Positions 1 to 8,002 of a DNA stretch of 64,000 nucleotides are shown here, one piece after another. The stretch spans positions 1 through 64,000 of the forward strand of contig NZ_CABPSB010000020.1 of the NCBI RefSeq assembly GCF_902459655.1. The letters are read 5' to 3'. Below the pieces are notes generated by a model. That model ran no database searches, was not told where the DNA came from, and saw nothing but the letters and a program-made list of their open reading frames with translations. This DNA comes from Pandoraea anhela. GTDB lineage: Bacteria; Pseudomonadota; Gammaproteobacteria; Burkholderiales; Burkholderiaceae. Position 1 is the first letter of the stretch; the number at the start of each line of letters is the position of its first letter. The position numbers were made by a program, and so were the translations under genes.

Positions 1-9
1 AAGCTCAAG

Positions 10-50
10 CTAAAAGGACTGAGTCCTGTGCTGTACAGAACTCAGTCCTT
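10..50 (-). terminator. Intrinsic terminator of the tkt-gap operon
   Basis: Perfect 11-bp inverted repeat at 14-24 and 40-50 with a 15-nt loop. Read on the minus strand it is followed by TTTTA. It lies about 85 nt past the gap stop, where leftward transcription of tkt-gap should end. Another gene may lie beyond the left edge of the window. Confidence 0.75.
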
Positions 51-135
51 AATATCGTAATTTCCCTGTCCAACTTTCGGGGTCACTTCATTGCCATCGG
101 GCGTTTTTTATTCGTGACGAACGACTTACGGCAAC

Positions 136-1146
136 TTACTTCGCAGCCATCAGCGCGACGGTCGTGTCGAGCATGCGGTTCGAGAAGCCCCATTCGTTGT
201 CGTACCACGAGCTGACCTTCACCAGGCGACCCGAAACCTTGGTCAGGGTGCCGTCGAAGTTCGACGACGCCGGGTTGTGGTTGAAGTCGACGGACACCAG
301 CGGTGCCGTGTTGTACGTAGCGATTGCCTTCAGCGGGCCTTCGGCCGCTTCCTTCAGGATCGCGTTGACTTCGTCCACCGTCGTGTCGCGCTTGGCGATG
401 AACGACAGGTCGACGATCGACACGTTGATCGTCGGGACGCGGATAGCGTAACCGTCGAGCTTACCGTTGAGTTCCGGCAGCACAAGACCAACCGCCGAGG
501 CAGCGCCCGTCTTCGTCGGGATCATGCTCATCGTGGCCGAACGGGCGCGACGCAGGTCTTCGTGATAGACGTCCGTGAGTACCTGATCGTTGGTATAAGC
601 GTGAACCGTCGTCATCAGGCCCGTTTCCAGACCGATCTTGTCGTGCAGCGGCTTGACCAGCGGTGCCAGGCAGTTCGTGGTGCACGAAGCGTTCGAGATG
701 ACCGTATCGGTCGACTTGAGCACGCCTTCGTTCACGCCGAACACCACCGTAGCGTCCACATCCTTGCCGCCCGGGGCCGAAATGATGACCTTCTTCGCGC
801 CACCCTTCAGGTGAGCGCTGGCCTTTTCCTTCGAGGTGAAGAAGCCCGTGCACTCGAGCACGACGTCCACGCCCAGCTCACCCCACGGCAGTTCCGCCGG
901 GTTACGGTTGGCCAGCACGCGAATCTTGTCGCCGTTGACAACCATGTAGTCGCCATCGACCGTCACGGTGCCCGGGAACTTGCCGTGCGCCGTGTCGTAT
1001 TGCGTCAGGTGAGCGTTCGTCTGCGCATTGCCGAGATCGTTGATGGCGACGATTTCGATGTCGTGCTGCTTACCGCCTTCGTAGTGGGCACGCAGTACGT
1101 TGCGGCCGATACGGCCGTAGCCGTTAATAGCGACGCGAATGGTCAT
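136..1146 (-). CDS. gap: Glyceraldehyde-3-phosphate dehydrogenase, type I
   Basis: This enzyme oxidises glyceraldehyde 3-phosphate to 1,3-bisphosphoglycerate with NAD in cytosolic glycolysis and gluconeogenesis. The 336-residue protein has the normal family length. It shows the N-terminal Rossmann motif [11 protein letters not shown] and the catalytic motif ASCTTN with the nucleophile at Cys155. The ATG at 1146 was chosen because the protein then starts directly before the Rossmann strand and has GGAG about 8 nt upstream; the frame extends further upstream but that part has no family character. It lies 28 bp after tkt on the same strand, so the two are very likely co-transcribed. Confidence 0.97.
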   Translation of the reverse strand: MTIRVAINGYGRIGRNVLRAHYEGGKQHDIEIVAINDLGNAQTNAHLTQYDTAHGKFPGTVTVDGDYMVVNGDKIRVLANRNPAELPWGELGVDVVLECTGFFTSKEKASAHLKGGAKKVIISAPGGKDVDATVVFGVNEGVLKSTDTVISNASCTTNCLAPLVKPLHDKIGLETGLMTTVHAYTNDQVLTDVYHEDLRRARSATMSMIPTKTGAASAVGLVLPELNGKLDGYAIRVPTINVSIVDLSFIAKRDTTVDEVNAILKEAAEGPLKAIATYNTAPLVSVDFNHNPASSNFDGTLTKVSGRLVKVSSWYDNEWGFSNRMLDTTVALMAAK

Positions 1147-1174
1147 GGGGGTATCTCCGTAAGGTCTAACGAAA

Positions 1175-3187
1175 TCAGCCAAGCACGGACTTGACCGTCG
1201 CGACCACGTGGTCGACGGTGAAGCCGAAGTGTTTGAACAGCACGCCGGCCGGGGCCGACTCACCAAAAGTATCGATGCCGACCACGCCGCCTTCCAGGCC
1301 GACGTACTTGTGCCAGAACGCCGTCACACCGGCTTCGACGGCCACACGCGGCACGCCGCGCGGCAACACGCTCTCGCGGTAGGCCTTGTCCTGACGGTCG
1401 AACACGTTGGTCGACGGCATGGACACGACGCGTGCCGCAATGCCCTCGGCAGCCAGCGCTTCCGCCCCCTTGAGCGCCAGGTCGATTTCCGAACCGGTGG
1501 CGATCAGCACGATCTGCGGGCTGGCGACGTCGCGCAACACGTACCCGCCGCGGCGGATATCGGCGATCTGCGCATCGCTACGCGAGACGAACGGCAGGTT
1601 CTGGCGGCTGAGCACAAGGCTCGACGGCCCATCGTGACGTTCGACGGCAGCCACCCAGGCAGCCGCCGTTTCCGTCGTATCGCACGGACGCCACAGGTCC
1701 ATTTGCGGAATCAGGCGCAGGCTCGAAACGTGTTCGATCGACTGGTGCGTCGGACCGTCTTCCCCCAGCCCGATCGAGTCGTGCGTGAACACGAAGATCG
1801 AGCGCAGCTTCATGAGCGCAGCCATGCGCAGCGCGTTGCGGCTGTAGTCGGAGAACGTCAGGAACGTGCCGCCGAACGGGATGTACCCGCCGTGCAGCGC
1901 AATGCCGTTCATGATGGCGCTCATACCGAACTCGCGCACACCATAGTTGATGTGATTGCCGAACTGCACGCCCTCTGCGTTGGCGCGCACCGCCTTGCTG
2001 GCCTTCCAGTTCGTGAGGTTCGAGCCGGTCAGGTCGGCCGAGCCGCCCAGGAATTCCGGCAGCACGGCGGCAAGCCCTTCGATGGCCAGTTGCGACGCCT
2101 TGCGCGTTGCGACCGTCTCGGCTTTCTCGTTGGTCTTGGCGATGAGCGCGGCGGCGGCCGACTTGAAGTCGCCCGGCAGTTCGCCCTTCATGCGACGCTC
2201 GAATTCGGCGGCTTCGGTCGGGAACTGGCTGCGATAAGCGGCGAAGCGCTCGTTCCAGGCTGCCTCGGCTTGCTGACCGGCGGCCTTGGCGTCCCATGCG
2301 GCATAGACGTCGGCCGGCACTTCGAACGGCGGCAGGTTCCAGCCCAGCGCGGCGCGCGTGGCGGCGATTTCGTCGGCGCCCAGCGGGGCGCCGTGCACGT
2401 CGTGACCGCCTTGCTTGTTCGGCGCGCCCTTGCCGATGAGCGTCTTGCAGCAGATCAGCGTCGGGCGATCCGACGTCTTGGCTTGCGCGATAGCCGCGTC
2501 GACGGCGTCGACATCATGACCATCGATACCGCGAATCACGTTCCAGCCATACGCTTCGAAGCGCTTGGGCGTGTCATCGGCGAACCAGTACTCGACATCA
2601 CCGTCGATCGAGATGCCGTTGTCGTCGTACAGGGCGATGAGCTTGTTCAAACGCAGCGTGCCGGCCAGCGAGCAGGCTTCGTGCGAGATGCCTTCCATCA
2701 GGCAACCGTCGCCGAGGAAGGCATAGGTATAGTGATCGACGATGTCGTTGCCCGGGCGGTTGAATTCCTTCGCGAGCAGCGCTTCGGCAAGTGCGAAGCC
2801 GACAGCATTGGTGATGCCCTGCCCGAGCGGCCCCGTGGTCGTCTCGACACCCGGGGTGATACCCACTTCGGGGTGTCCCGGCGTCTTGCTGTGCAATTGA
2901 CGGAAGTGCTTGAGCTCTTCGATCGGCAGGTCGTAACCCGTCAGATGCAGCAACGAGTAGATGAGCATCGAGCCGTGGCCGTTCGACAGCACGAAGCGGT
3001 CGCGATCGGCCCAGTGCGGATTGACGGGATTGTGCTTGAGATGGCGGCCCCAGAGAGCGACCGCGATATCGGCCATGCCCATCGGCGCGCCAGGGTGACC
3101 GGAGTTGGCCTGTTGGACCGCGTCCATGGAGAGGACGCGGATGGCAGAAGCCATCAGCGCAGCCGTAGCAGGAGAGGAGTTCGTCAT
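1175..3187 (-). CDS. tkt: Transketolase
   Basis: This thiamine-diphosphate enzyme moves two-carbon ketol units between sugar phosphates in the non-oxidative pentose phosphate pathway. The 670-residue protein has the usual length. Visible signatures are [11 protein letters not shown] near the N terminus, the cofactor-binding [13 protein letters not shown], and [14 protein letters not shown] in the pyrimidine domain with the conserved glutamate. The ATG at 3187 gives the normal N terminus; the frame stays open upstream but that extension has no family character. No strong Shine-Dalgarno is visible. It is the first gene of a tkt-gap operon, linking pentose phosphate and glycolytic flux. Confidence 0.97.
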   Translation of the reverse strand: MTNSSPATAALMASAIRVLSMDAVQQANSGHPGAPMGMADIAVALWGRHLKHNPVNPHWADRDRFVLSNGHGSMLIYSLLHLTGYDLPIEELKHFRQLHSKTPGHPEVGITPGVETTTGPLGQGITNAVGFALAEALLAKEFNRPGNDIVDHYTYAFLGDGCLMEGISHEACSLAGTLRLNKLIALYDDNGISIDGDVEYWFADDTPKRFEAYGWNVIRGIDGHDVDAVDAAIAQAKTSDRPTLICCKTLIGKGAPNKQGGHDVHGAPLGADEIAATRAALGWNLPPFEVPADVYAAWDAKAAGQQAEAAWNERFAAYRSQFPTEAAEFERRMKGELPGDFKSAAAALIAKTNEKAETVATRKASQLAIEGLAAVLPEFLGGSADLTGSNLTNWKASKAVRANAEGVQFGNHINYGVREFGMSAIMNGIALHGGYIPFGGTFLTFSDYSRNALRMAALMKLRSIFVFTHDSIGLGEDGPTHQSIEHVSSLRLIPQMDLWRPCDTTETAAAWVAAVERHDGPSSLVLSRQNLPFVSRSDAQIADIRRGGYVLRDVASPQIVLIATGSEIDLALKGAEALAAEGIAARVVSMPSTNVFDRQDKAYRESVLPRGVPRVAVEAGVTAFWHKYVGLEGGVVGIDTFGESAPAGVLFKHFGFTVDHVVATVKSVLG

Positions 3188-3264
3188 GGTGACCAGCCGG
3201 AAGAGCGGGCGTGCCCCGTTGCCGCGAGCTGCCGCGCGAAATTCAAATGCAGGAAAAGACCGAG

Positions 3265-3273
3265 ATTTTACCA
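3265..3273 (-). promoter_or_regulatory. Candidate extended -10 promoter for tkt-gap
   Basis: On the minus strand the sequence reads TGG followed by TAAAAT, which fits an extended -10 element. No good -35 is present at 16-18 bp. The start would lie about 70 nt upstream of the tkt ATG. Called from sequence match only. Confidence 0.35.
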
Positions 3274-3384
3274 GAATCGCCCATCGCCCGGGTCGGTTAC
3301 GGCGAACTTCCTCAACCGACGGGAACGTGGAATCATGCAAAGAAGTCACGCGATCGACACAAATTAAGGGAAGTTAACCTATCA

Positions 3385-4404
3385 ATGCGTAAAAAACGCC
3401 ACACGCGCAGCACTGAATCCGGGGGCGAAATCCCCCTCCTCGCCGCTCCCACGGCCCCCACGGCCACGTCTCGTTACGGCGCCCACCTTGGGGCCCCGCT
3501 CGGCGCTTGGGCCAGCTATGGGTTCGCCGCTCTCCCGGTGTATGCCGTAACATCGGCGCATCAGCACATCGAGATCGTCGATCTGCCCGCACTGGCATCC
3601 GGCGACACCCGCGGTATCGGCGATATCCGTGGCCCCGGCCATCCCGGTCGCGCCTACCGGCTCGACGGTCGTTTCATGGCGTCGCTGGCCGACGCGCACA
3701 TCTGCCACGAATGCATGGTGCACCCGTTGCTGCTCGCCCACGGCCATGCGCAACGCGTGCTCATTCTGGGCGGCGGGGACGGCGGCTCGGCGCGCGAAGC
3801 GCTACGTCATCCCGGCGTGACGGAAGTCGTCGTCGCCGAACTGGACGCGCAAGTGCCCGCCACGTTGCTTCAATACATGCCCGCCCTGCCCGACGGCGCC
3901 TTCGACGATCCGCGCACGACACTCGTCATCGGCGATGCGAGAGACCTCGTCGACGCCGCCCTCGCCAGGGGCGAACGATTCGACGCCGTCGTGTTCGACC
4001 TGACCGAGGCGGACGGCGACGCGGCATCGCTGCACGACGCGGCGTTCTTCGCCAAGGTCCGCACACTGTTGACGCCCCGGGGCGGCATCGCCTTGCAACT
4101 CGGGGCGCCGTGGTTCGAAGGGGCACAGGTGCGTCGCATGCTCGACGCATTGCGCTCGGTGTTCCGCCATGTCATGCCACTGACGGCCTATGTACCGCTA
4201 TACGGGACGCAGTGGGCGCTCGCCGTCGCAAGCGACGCCCTCGACGCCCATGATTTCGCTGCGCTGGCGTCGGCCGCCTTGCCACCAAGTCTGGCGGCAT
4301 TACGGCATTACTCCCCGTCGCGCCACGCCGCGCTATTCGACATCCCGCCGGAACTGCGCGGCGTCCTCGGCGTCCTCGCGCCATCACGCGAATCCCCTCG
4401 CTAA
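3385..4404 (+). CDS. Spermidine synthase-like (SpeE-fold) protein
   Basis: The 339-residue protein has the Rossmann methyltransferase-like fold of polyamine aminopropyltransferases. Visible features are LDGRFMASLADAHICHE (compare the SpeE substrate loop), the nucleotide-binding GGGDGGSAREALRHP at 129-143, an acidic strand end AELD at 151-154, GDARD at 183-187, and VVFDLTE with Asp205 where SpeE has its catalytic aspartate. The first 50 residues are basic and low-complexity, unlike classical SpeE. The ATG at 3385 has AAGGGAAG about 13 nt upstream. No speD or other polyamine gene is nearby. It starts 197 bp from the divergent tkt. The substrate is uncertain; many orphan SpeE-like proteins are unassigned. 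Confidence 0.8.
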   Translation: MRKKRHTRSTESGGEIPLLAAPTAPTATSRYGAHLGAPLGAWASYGFAALPVYAVTSAHQHIEIVDLPALASGDTRGIGDIRGPGHPGRAYRLDGRFMASLADAHICHECMVHPLLLAHGHAQRVLILGGGDGGSAREALRHPGVTEVVVAELDAQVPATLLQYMPALPDGAFDDPRTTLVIGDARDLVDAALARGERFDAVVFDLTEADGDAASLHDAAFFAKVRTLLTPRGGIALQLGAPWFEGAQVRRMLDALRSVFRHVMPLTAYVPLYGTQWALAVASDALDAHDFAALASAALPPSLAALRHYSPSRHAALFDIPPELRGVLGVLAPSRESPR

Positions 4405-4579
4405 CGGTCGGGCGGTCGGTGTCGTTTCGCAAGACTCCGCGTCCGCCCGACGATCCCGGCTCGCGATCGCACCGGGGATGAAGCGTCCGCGCGTTCCTTG
4501 TATATTGGAAACTTGTCACGACGTCTCGCCGGCCTCCCCCATCGACCTTGCCGGCCGACGAACCCAACGGAGCACCGTC

Positions 4580-5002
4580 ATGTCCGACCCCCGCCCATCC
4601 CACGTGCCGTGGCTGACGCCCTATCTGACCGTGCGCGATGCCAGAGCCTCCGCATCGTTCTATGAGCAGGCATTCGGATTCACCGTGCACGATATGGTGG
4701 ACGACGATGGCGCCGTCATGCACGTCGAAATGTTCTATCAGGGGCAGTTGATCCTGATGTTTGCCCCTGAAGGCGCATTTGCGAGCACTGCACGTACGCC
4801 TCGCACTTCCGGGGTCGAGGCACCGCAGAGTTTTTATGTGTACACGGAAGACGTCGATGCGCTTTACGCCCGTGCGACGACCGCCGGCGCCAAAGGCTTG
4901 ATGCCACCGAGCGACCAGTTCTGGGGCGATCGATTCTGTCAGCTGGAGGATCCAGATGGCTATCGCTGGGGGTTCGCCCGCCCCGTCGCGCCGCGAAGCT
5001 GA
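4580..5002 (+). CDS. VOC-family (glyoxalase/bleomycin-resistance fold) protein
   Basis: This is a 140-residue single-domain member of the vicinal-oxygen-chelate superfamily. It begins with the typical TPYLTVRDARASASFYEQAFGF strand-helix unit and ends with the paired FCQLEDPDGYRWGFA motif. The sequence resembles the PhnB/YdcJ-like subgroup, in which His and Glu ligands at the first and last strands bind metal, but the substrate cannot be told. The ATG at 4580 follows a short GAGCACC stretch and gives a full-length domain. It stands alone between the SpeE-like gene and rsmE on the same strand. Confidence 0.85.
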   Translation: MSDPRPSHVPWLTPYLTVRDARASASFYEQAFGFTVHDMVDDDGAVMHVEMFYQGQLILMFAPEGAFASTARTPRTSGVEAPQSFYVYTEDVDALYARATTAGAKGLMPPSDQFWGDRFCQLEDPDGYRWGFARPVAPRS

Positions 5003-5100
5003 CGCCGGCCGGTCGTGAACCGGACGCGCGTTGAGGTATGCTGCTGCCCCCGACGCTGCCCCGCTGGCCACCTTTCACCCCGCTGCATCTGTCTCAGTCC

Positions 5101-5136
5101 GCTTCGTCTTTTGCTTCGTCTTTCGCTTCGTCTTTC
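5101..5136 (+). repeat. Three tandem 12-bp repeats upstream of rsmE
   Basis: The unit gcttcgtcttt(t/c) occurs three times head to tail at 5101, 5113 and 5125, the last two copies being identical. The array is pyrimidine-rich and ends about 40 nt before the rsmE ATG, so it probably lies in the promoter or 5' leader. Confidence 0.85.
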
Positions 5137-5177
5137 TTTCGTCGCCCTAGTCCACTTTTCGCTCCCTATTTGTCCGA

Positions 5178-5915
5178 ATGCCTCGCTTTTTCATCGATGC
5201 GCCATTACACGCCGGCGCGCTCCTCGACCTTCCCGAGCCCGTCGTTCGCCATGTTCAGGTGCTGCGTCTGAAGACCGGCGACGCGCTCACGCTATTCGAC
5301 GGCACAGGCGGGGAACATCCGGCGGTGCTCACGACCCTGGAAAAACGTCACGCCACGGCGCAGCTCGGCGAACACGACCCACGAGAGGCAGAGCCCCCCT
5401 ACCGCATCACGCTGGCACAGGGCATTGCCGGCGGCGACAAGATGGACTGGCTGATCGAGAAGGCTATCGAGCTGGGGGTCACGGAAATTCAGCCGCTCGC
5501 GACGGAACGTTCGGTGATTCGCCTGGAGGGCGAGCGCGCGGCCAAACGCGTTGCGCACTGGCAGTCGCTCGTGCAAGCGGCGTGCGAACAATGCGGACGA
5601 AACCGCGTTCCGCGCGTGCTTCCGATCCGTCCGATCGGGGCGTGGTTGAGTGACCGGGATGTCGCAAAGTCCGACAAATGGCGTGTGCTATTGTCACCTA
5701 GAGCAGACAGCGGATTCGATTCGCTACCGCTGGAAGCGCCGTCTCAGCCCGGCGTGTTGCTCTTCGGCCCGGAAGGCGGGCTGGCACCTCAGGAGGAAGC
5801 GCTCGCACGGCAAGCCGGATTCACGGCGATCCGCTTAGGGGAACGCATCCTTCGGACCGAAACGGCGGGCATTGCGGTACTCGCTGCGTTGGCCGCTCGC
5901 TGGGGCGGTTGGTAA
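5178..5915 (+). CDS. rsmE: 16S rRNA (uracil-1498-N3)-methyltransferase
   Basis: RsmE methylates U1498 of 16S rRNA in the assembled 30S subunit using S-adenosylmethionine. The 245-residue protein has the normal length: an N-terminal PUA-like domain beginning PRFFIDAPL, then a SPOUT domain with the trefoil-knot signatures FGPEGGLAPQEE and RLGERILRTETA near the C terminus. The central KAIELGVTEIQPL is also typical. The ATG at 5178 is the standard N terminus, although no clear Shine-Dalgarno is present. A 12-bp tandem repeat lies just upstream. The next gene begins 50 bp after its stop. Confidence 0.95.
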   Translation: MPRFFIDAPLHAGALLDLPEPVVRHVQVLRLKTGDALTLFDGTGGEHPAVLTTLEKRHATAQLGEHDPREAEPPYRITLAQGIAGGDKMDWLIEKAIELGVTEIQPLATERSVIRLEGERAAKRVAHWQSLVQAACEQCGRNRVPRVLPIRPIGAWLSDRDVAKSDKWRVLLSPRADSGFDSLPLEAPSQPGVLLFGPEGGLAPQEEALARQAGFTAIRLGERILRTETAGIAVLAALAARWGGW

Positions 5916-5965
5916 GCATCGATGATTCGAGCAAATGGCCTCACAAGCCTAAAGGAGTAATCGTC

Positions 5966-6595
5966 ATGGGTATCCTCGACAGCATTCTCGGTGGTAAGTC
6001 CGGCAATCCGGCCGGTGGCGGCTTCAACACGAAGACGTTGCTCCTGATGGGCTTGCTGGCGATGATCGCCAGCCGTTCGGGCAACGCACAGGGCCAGGCC
6101 GGCGAAGGCGGCGGTTTGCTTGGATCGCTGGGCGGCGCCCTCAACGGCATGTTGGGCGGTAGCGCAGCAGCGGGTGGCGCCGGCGGTCTCAGCGGTGTGC
6201 TGGGAGACTTGCTCGGCAAAACACCGTCGCCGGATGCGGCGGCCGGTTCTGCGGCGGCGTCCCCCGGCGATCTGGTCGGCGCGCTCGGCGGACTGGGCGG
6301 CCTGACCCAGATACTGAGTCAGGGGGGATTGGGCGACGCCGTGAGTTCATGGATCGGCACCGGTAACAACCAGTCCGTGTCCCCCGATCAGGTCACGCAG
6401 GCCCTCGGTCCGGGCGGACAGTTGCAGCAACTAGCCAGCACCGCAGGGGTTTCCGAAAGTGAAGCGGCGCAGGAACTATCGGCGCTGTTGCCCCAGGTGA
6501 TCAATCAGCTCACGCCGAACGGCTCGATGCCGCAGGGCCAATTCGATCTGGCGTCACTGGCGCAGCAATTTCTCGGAGGCGGGCGCACCAGTTGA
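5966..6595 (+). CDS. YidB/DUF937 family protein
   Basis: The 209-residue protein is rich in Gly, Ala, Ser and Leu. It starts MGILDSILGG and ends with the DUF937 motif region around VSSWIGTGNN, SPDQVTQALGPG and LASLAQQFLGG. The N terminus carries a short hydrophobic stretch (TLLLMGLLAMIAS), so membrane association is possible. The function of this family is not established. The ATG at 5966 has AAAGGAG 8 nt upstream, a strong ribosome binding site, so the longer in-frame start at 5909 is not used. A bidirectional terminator follows. Confidence 0.85.
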   Translation: MGILDSILGGKSGNPAGGGFNTKTLLLMGLLAMIASRSGNAQGQAGEGGGLLGSLGGALNGMLGGSAAAGGAGGLSGVLGDLLGKTPSPDAAAGSAAASPGDLVGALGGLGGLTQILSQGGLGDAVSSWIGTGNNQSVSPDQVTQALGPGGQLQQLASTAGVSESEAAQELSALLPQVINQLTPNGSMPQGQFDLASLAQQFLGGGRTS

Positions 6596-6635
6596 TCGCC
6601 CCTTCATCGTCGAATCCGTCGAATCCGTCGAAACG

Positions 6636-6663
6636 AAAAAAGGTCCGCCATGCGGACCTTTTT
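6636..6663. terminator. Bidirectional intrinsic terminator
   Basis: The stem GGTCCGC/GCGGACC (6642-6648 and 6652-6658) is flanked by six A and five T. It serves the rightward YidB-like gene and can also end the leftward RNase/barstar transcript, which converges here. A 9-bp direct repeat (gtcgaatcc, two and a half copies) precedes it at 6609-6632. Confidence 0.85.
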
Positions 6664-6747
6664 CATTGGAACAACCATCAGAAAACCATCAATCGCATGA
6701 ACTTAACGGCATCATGCGTCACGTTCTCAGGCGAATGCCGCACACAC

Positions 6748-7296
6748 TCAGGCAAACGAGTAAAAGACGCGGAAACTCACGCGACGCTCCGCCCAGAACT
6801 CGGCGGCATCGCGGAAGACTTCGAGCAGCGTTTCACGCCCGTCCTTATCGAACTTCGTGACGACCGGCAATCCCTCGAGCACCACGACAAACCCGGGTTG
6901 CGGACCGCAGTGACTTACCAGATCGGTCAGACAATCGTGCAAGGCGTCGTAATTCTTCCCGAAATGCTTCGGGAACAGGAACGATGTGGCGATCGTTTCC
7001 AGCACTTCGGCCTTGCTCTGCGCGTTAGAACAATTGGCGTACAGGAAGTGTTGCCCGAGTCGCTCGGCCTCCGCCGCCAGATCCGCCACGCGGAATGCAC
7101 GGATCGACTGCACGATATTCGGCCTGACGGCCTGGAAAAGACTCATATCTCCCTCTTCCGATAGGCTACGGCGATGGCCGGCCCGCGCGACAGCATGCAG
7201 GCCCAGCACCTGCTTGAACAAGTTGCCATCGCCCGCACCGAATGGATCTGCCATAAGATCTTTCCCGTGTTCTTGTGCGAAAACCGGCTCACTCAT
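6748..7296 (-). CDS. Barstar-family ribonuclease inhibitor
   Basis: This is a predicted cytoplasmic inhibitor of the ribonuclease encoded just upstream. The barstar fold occupies about residues 78-182. The inhibitory helix is seen in HFGKNYDALHDCLTDL; Asp117 and Asp121 align with the barstar aspartates that block the active-site cleft. The first 75 residues are an extension absent from classical barstar. The start at 7296 lies 7 nt after the RNase stop with AAGGGA in front, implying translational coupling. A second usable start is the ATG at 7146, preceded by AGAGGGAG, which would remove 50 residues. The pairing with an RNase Sa-type enzyme supports the call. Confidence 0.88.
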   Translation of the reverse strand: MSEPVFAQEHGKDLMADPFGAGDGNLFKQVLGLHAVARAGHRRSLSEEGDMSLFQAVRPNIVQSIRAFRVADLAAEAERLGQHFLYANCSNAQSKAEVLETIATSFLFPKHFGKNYDALHDCLTDLVSHCGPQPGFVVVLEGLPVVTKFDKDGRETLLEVFRDAAEFWAERRVSFRVFYSFA

Positions 7297-7303
7297 ACTG
7301 CTG

Positions 7304-7705
7304 TCATTCCCTTATGCGTCTAAAGCTGTTGTAGTGGTCTTGGGTGTAGTAGCACGGGTCGACCGTGCGTTGGTTACCCCCACAGATGATGCGCCTGGCA
7401 CCTCTATTGCGGGCACCGGGAGTCGGCACCGTATATTCATGGTAATAGCCACGCGGCATTTTGGGCAGGCGCTTTTCGTAGTTTCCGAACGTGATGCCAT
7501 CCTTGGCATAAGGAAACGGCCCGCCCTGGGCAATCAGCGACAGCGTGCGCTGCGCTTCGCGAGGTAACTCGGCAACGGAAACCGTTGCTGTTGGATCCGT
7601 GACGTATGGCGCGGGTTCACGCGCCACAGCATTTCCCCCCAGAAAGACACTACCCGCCGCAGTCAGTGCCACGATGCTCCGGTGAAGCCAACGTGCCATT
7701 GTCAT
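7304..7705 (-). CDS. Exported guanyl-specific ribonuclease, RNase Sa/T1 family
   Basis: This 133-residue protein has a signal peptide (about 1-28, ending GNAVA) followed by a domain closely resembling Streptomyces RNase Sa. Conserved blocks are GGPFPYAKDGITF, YYHEYTVPTPGAR and YYTQDHYNSF. Using RNase Sa numbering, Glu54, Arg65, Arg69 and His85 correspond to Glu90, Arg101, Arg105 and His124, so the active site is intact. Two cysteines (108, 118) lie close together, unlike the long-range disulfide of RNase Sa. Barstar is known to inhibit RNase Sa-type enzymes, and a barstar gene follows after 6 nt. The start could be 7705 or the ATG at 7699. It may be a secreted nuclease, a competition toxin or a nutrient scavenger; no secretion adapter is visible. 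Confidence 0.9.
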   Translation of the reverse strand: MTMARWLHRSIVALTAAGSVFLGGNAVAREPAPYVTDPTATVSVAELPREAQRTLSLIAQGGPFPYAKDGITFGNYEKRLPKMPRGYYHEYTVPTPGARNRGARRIICGGNQRTVDPCYYTQDHYNSFRRIRE

Positions 7706-7910
7706 AGCTAGCTGTCGCCCGACGCGGTTTTGCGCTGCGGGCCCGTTCTGGTGGGTGAAGCCGTAAGGTTATCGCTATTGGTCTCGAGAATCAATGTCGG
7801 CTTACATTTTGCAACCAAAGCACTCAACAAATTCACGGAAATACGAGGATTTTCACGACAGTGAGCACACACATTAAGATATACGATGGGCAAAAAGCGT
7901 CGCGACAATG

Positions 7911-7940
7911 ACAAAACGCCACCCCAAGCGGGGTGGCGTT
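7911..7940 (-). terminator. Terminator of maeB
   Basis: An 11-bp perfect stem (7915-7925 with 7930-7940, 4-nt loop) is followed on the minus strand by TTTTG. It lies 62 nt beyond the maeB stop and separates maeB from the RNase/barstar pair. The 210 bp between this terminator and the RNase start must hold the RNase promoter, and look more AT-rich than the surroundings. Confidence 0.8.
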
Positions 7941-8002
7941 CTGCCCATTTTGTCGGCTAACGTGCGCGAAACGGCATCGAACTGCCGACTCGGCAAAACA
8001 GG

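Noticed and set aside
1208-3367. 719-codon open frame opposite tkt
   Set aside because: It is the mirror frame of a GC-rich gene: rich in Arg, His, Val and Asp with no domain, and it runs past both ends of tkt. The same applies to the long antisense frames at 8282-10600, 20451-22184, 37459-40287, 46193-47959 and 50294-51988.
6748-7705. RNase/barstar as an intracellular toxin-antitoxin module
   Set aside because: The nuclease has a clear signal peptide, so it acts outside the cytoplasm; the barstar protects the producer. Toxin-antitoxin logic is therefore not the best reading.
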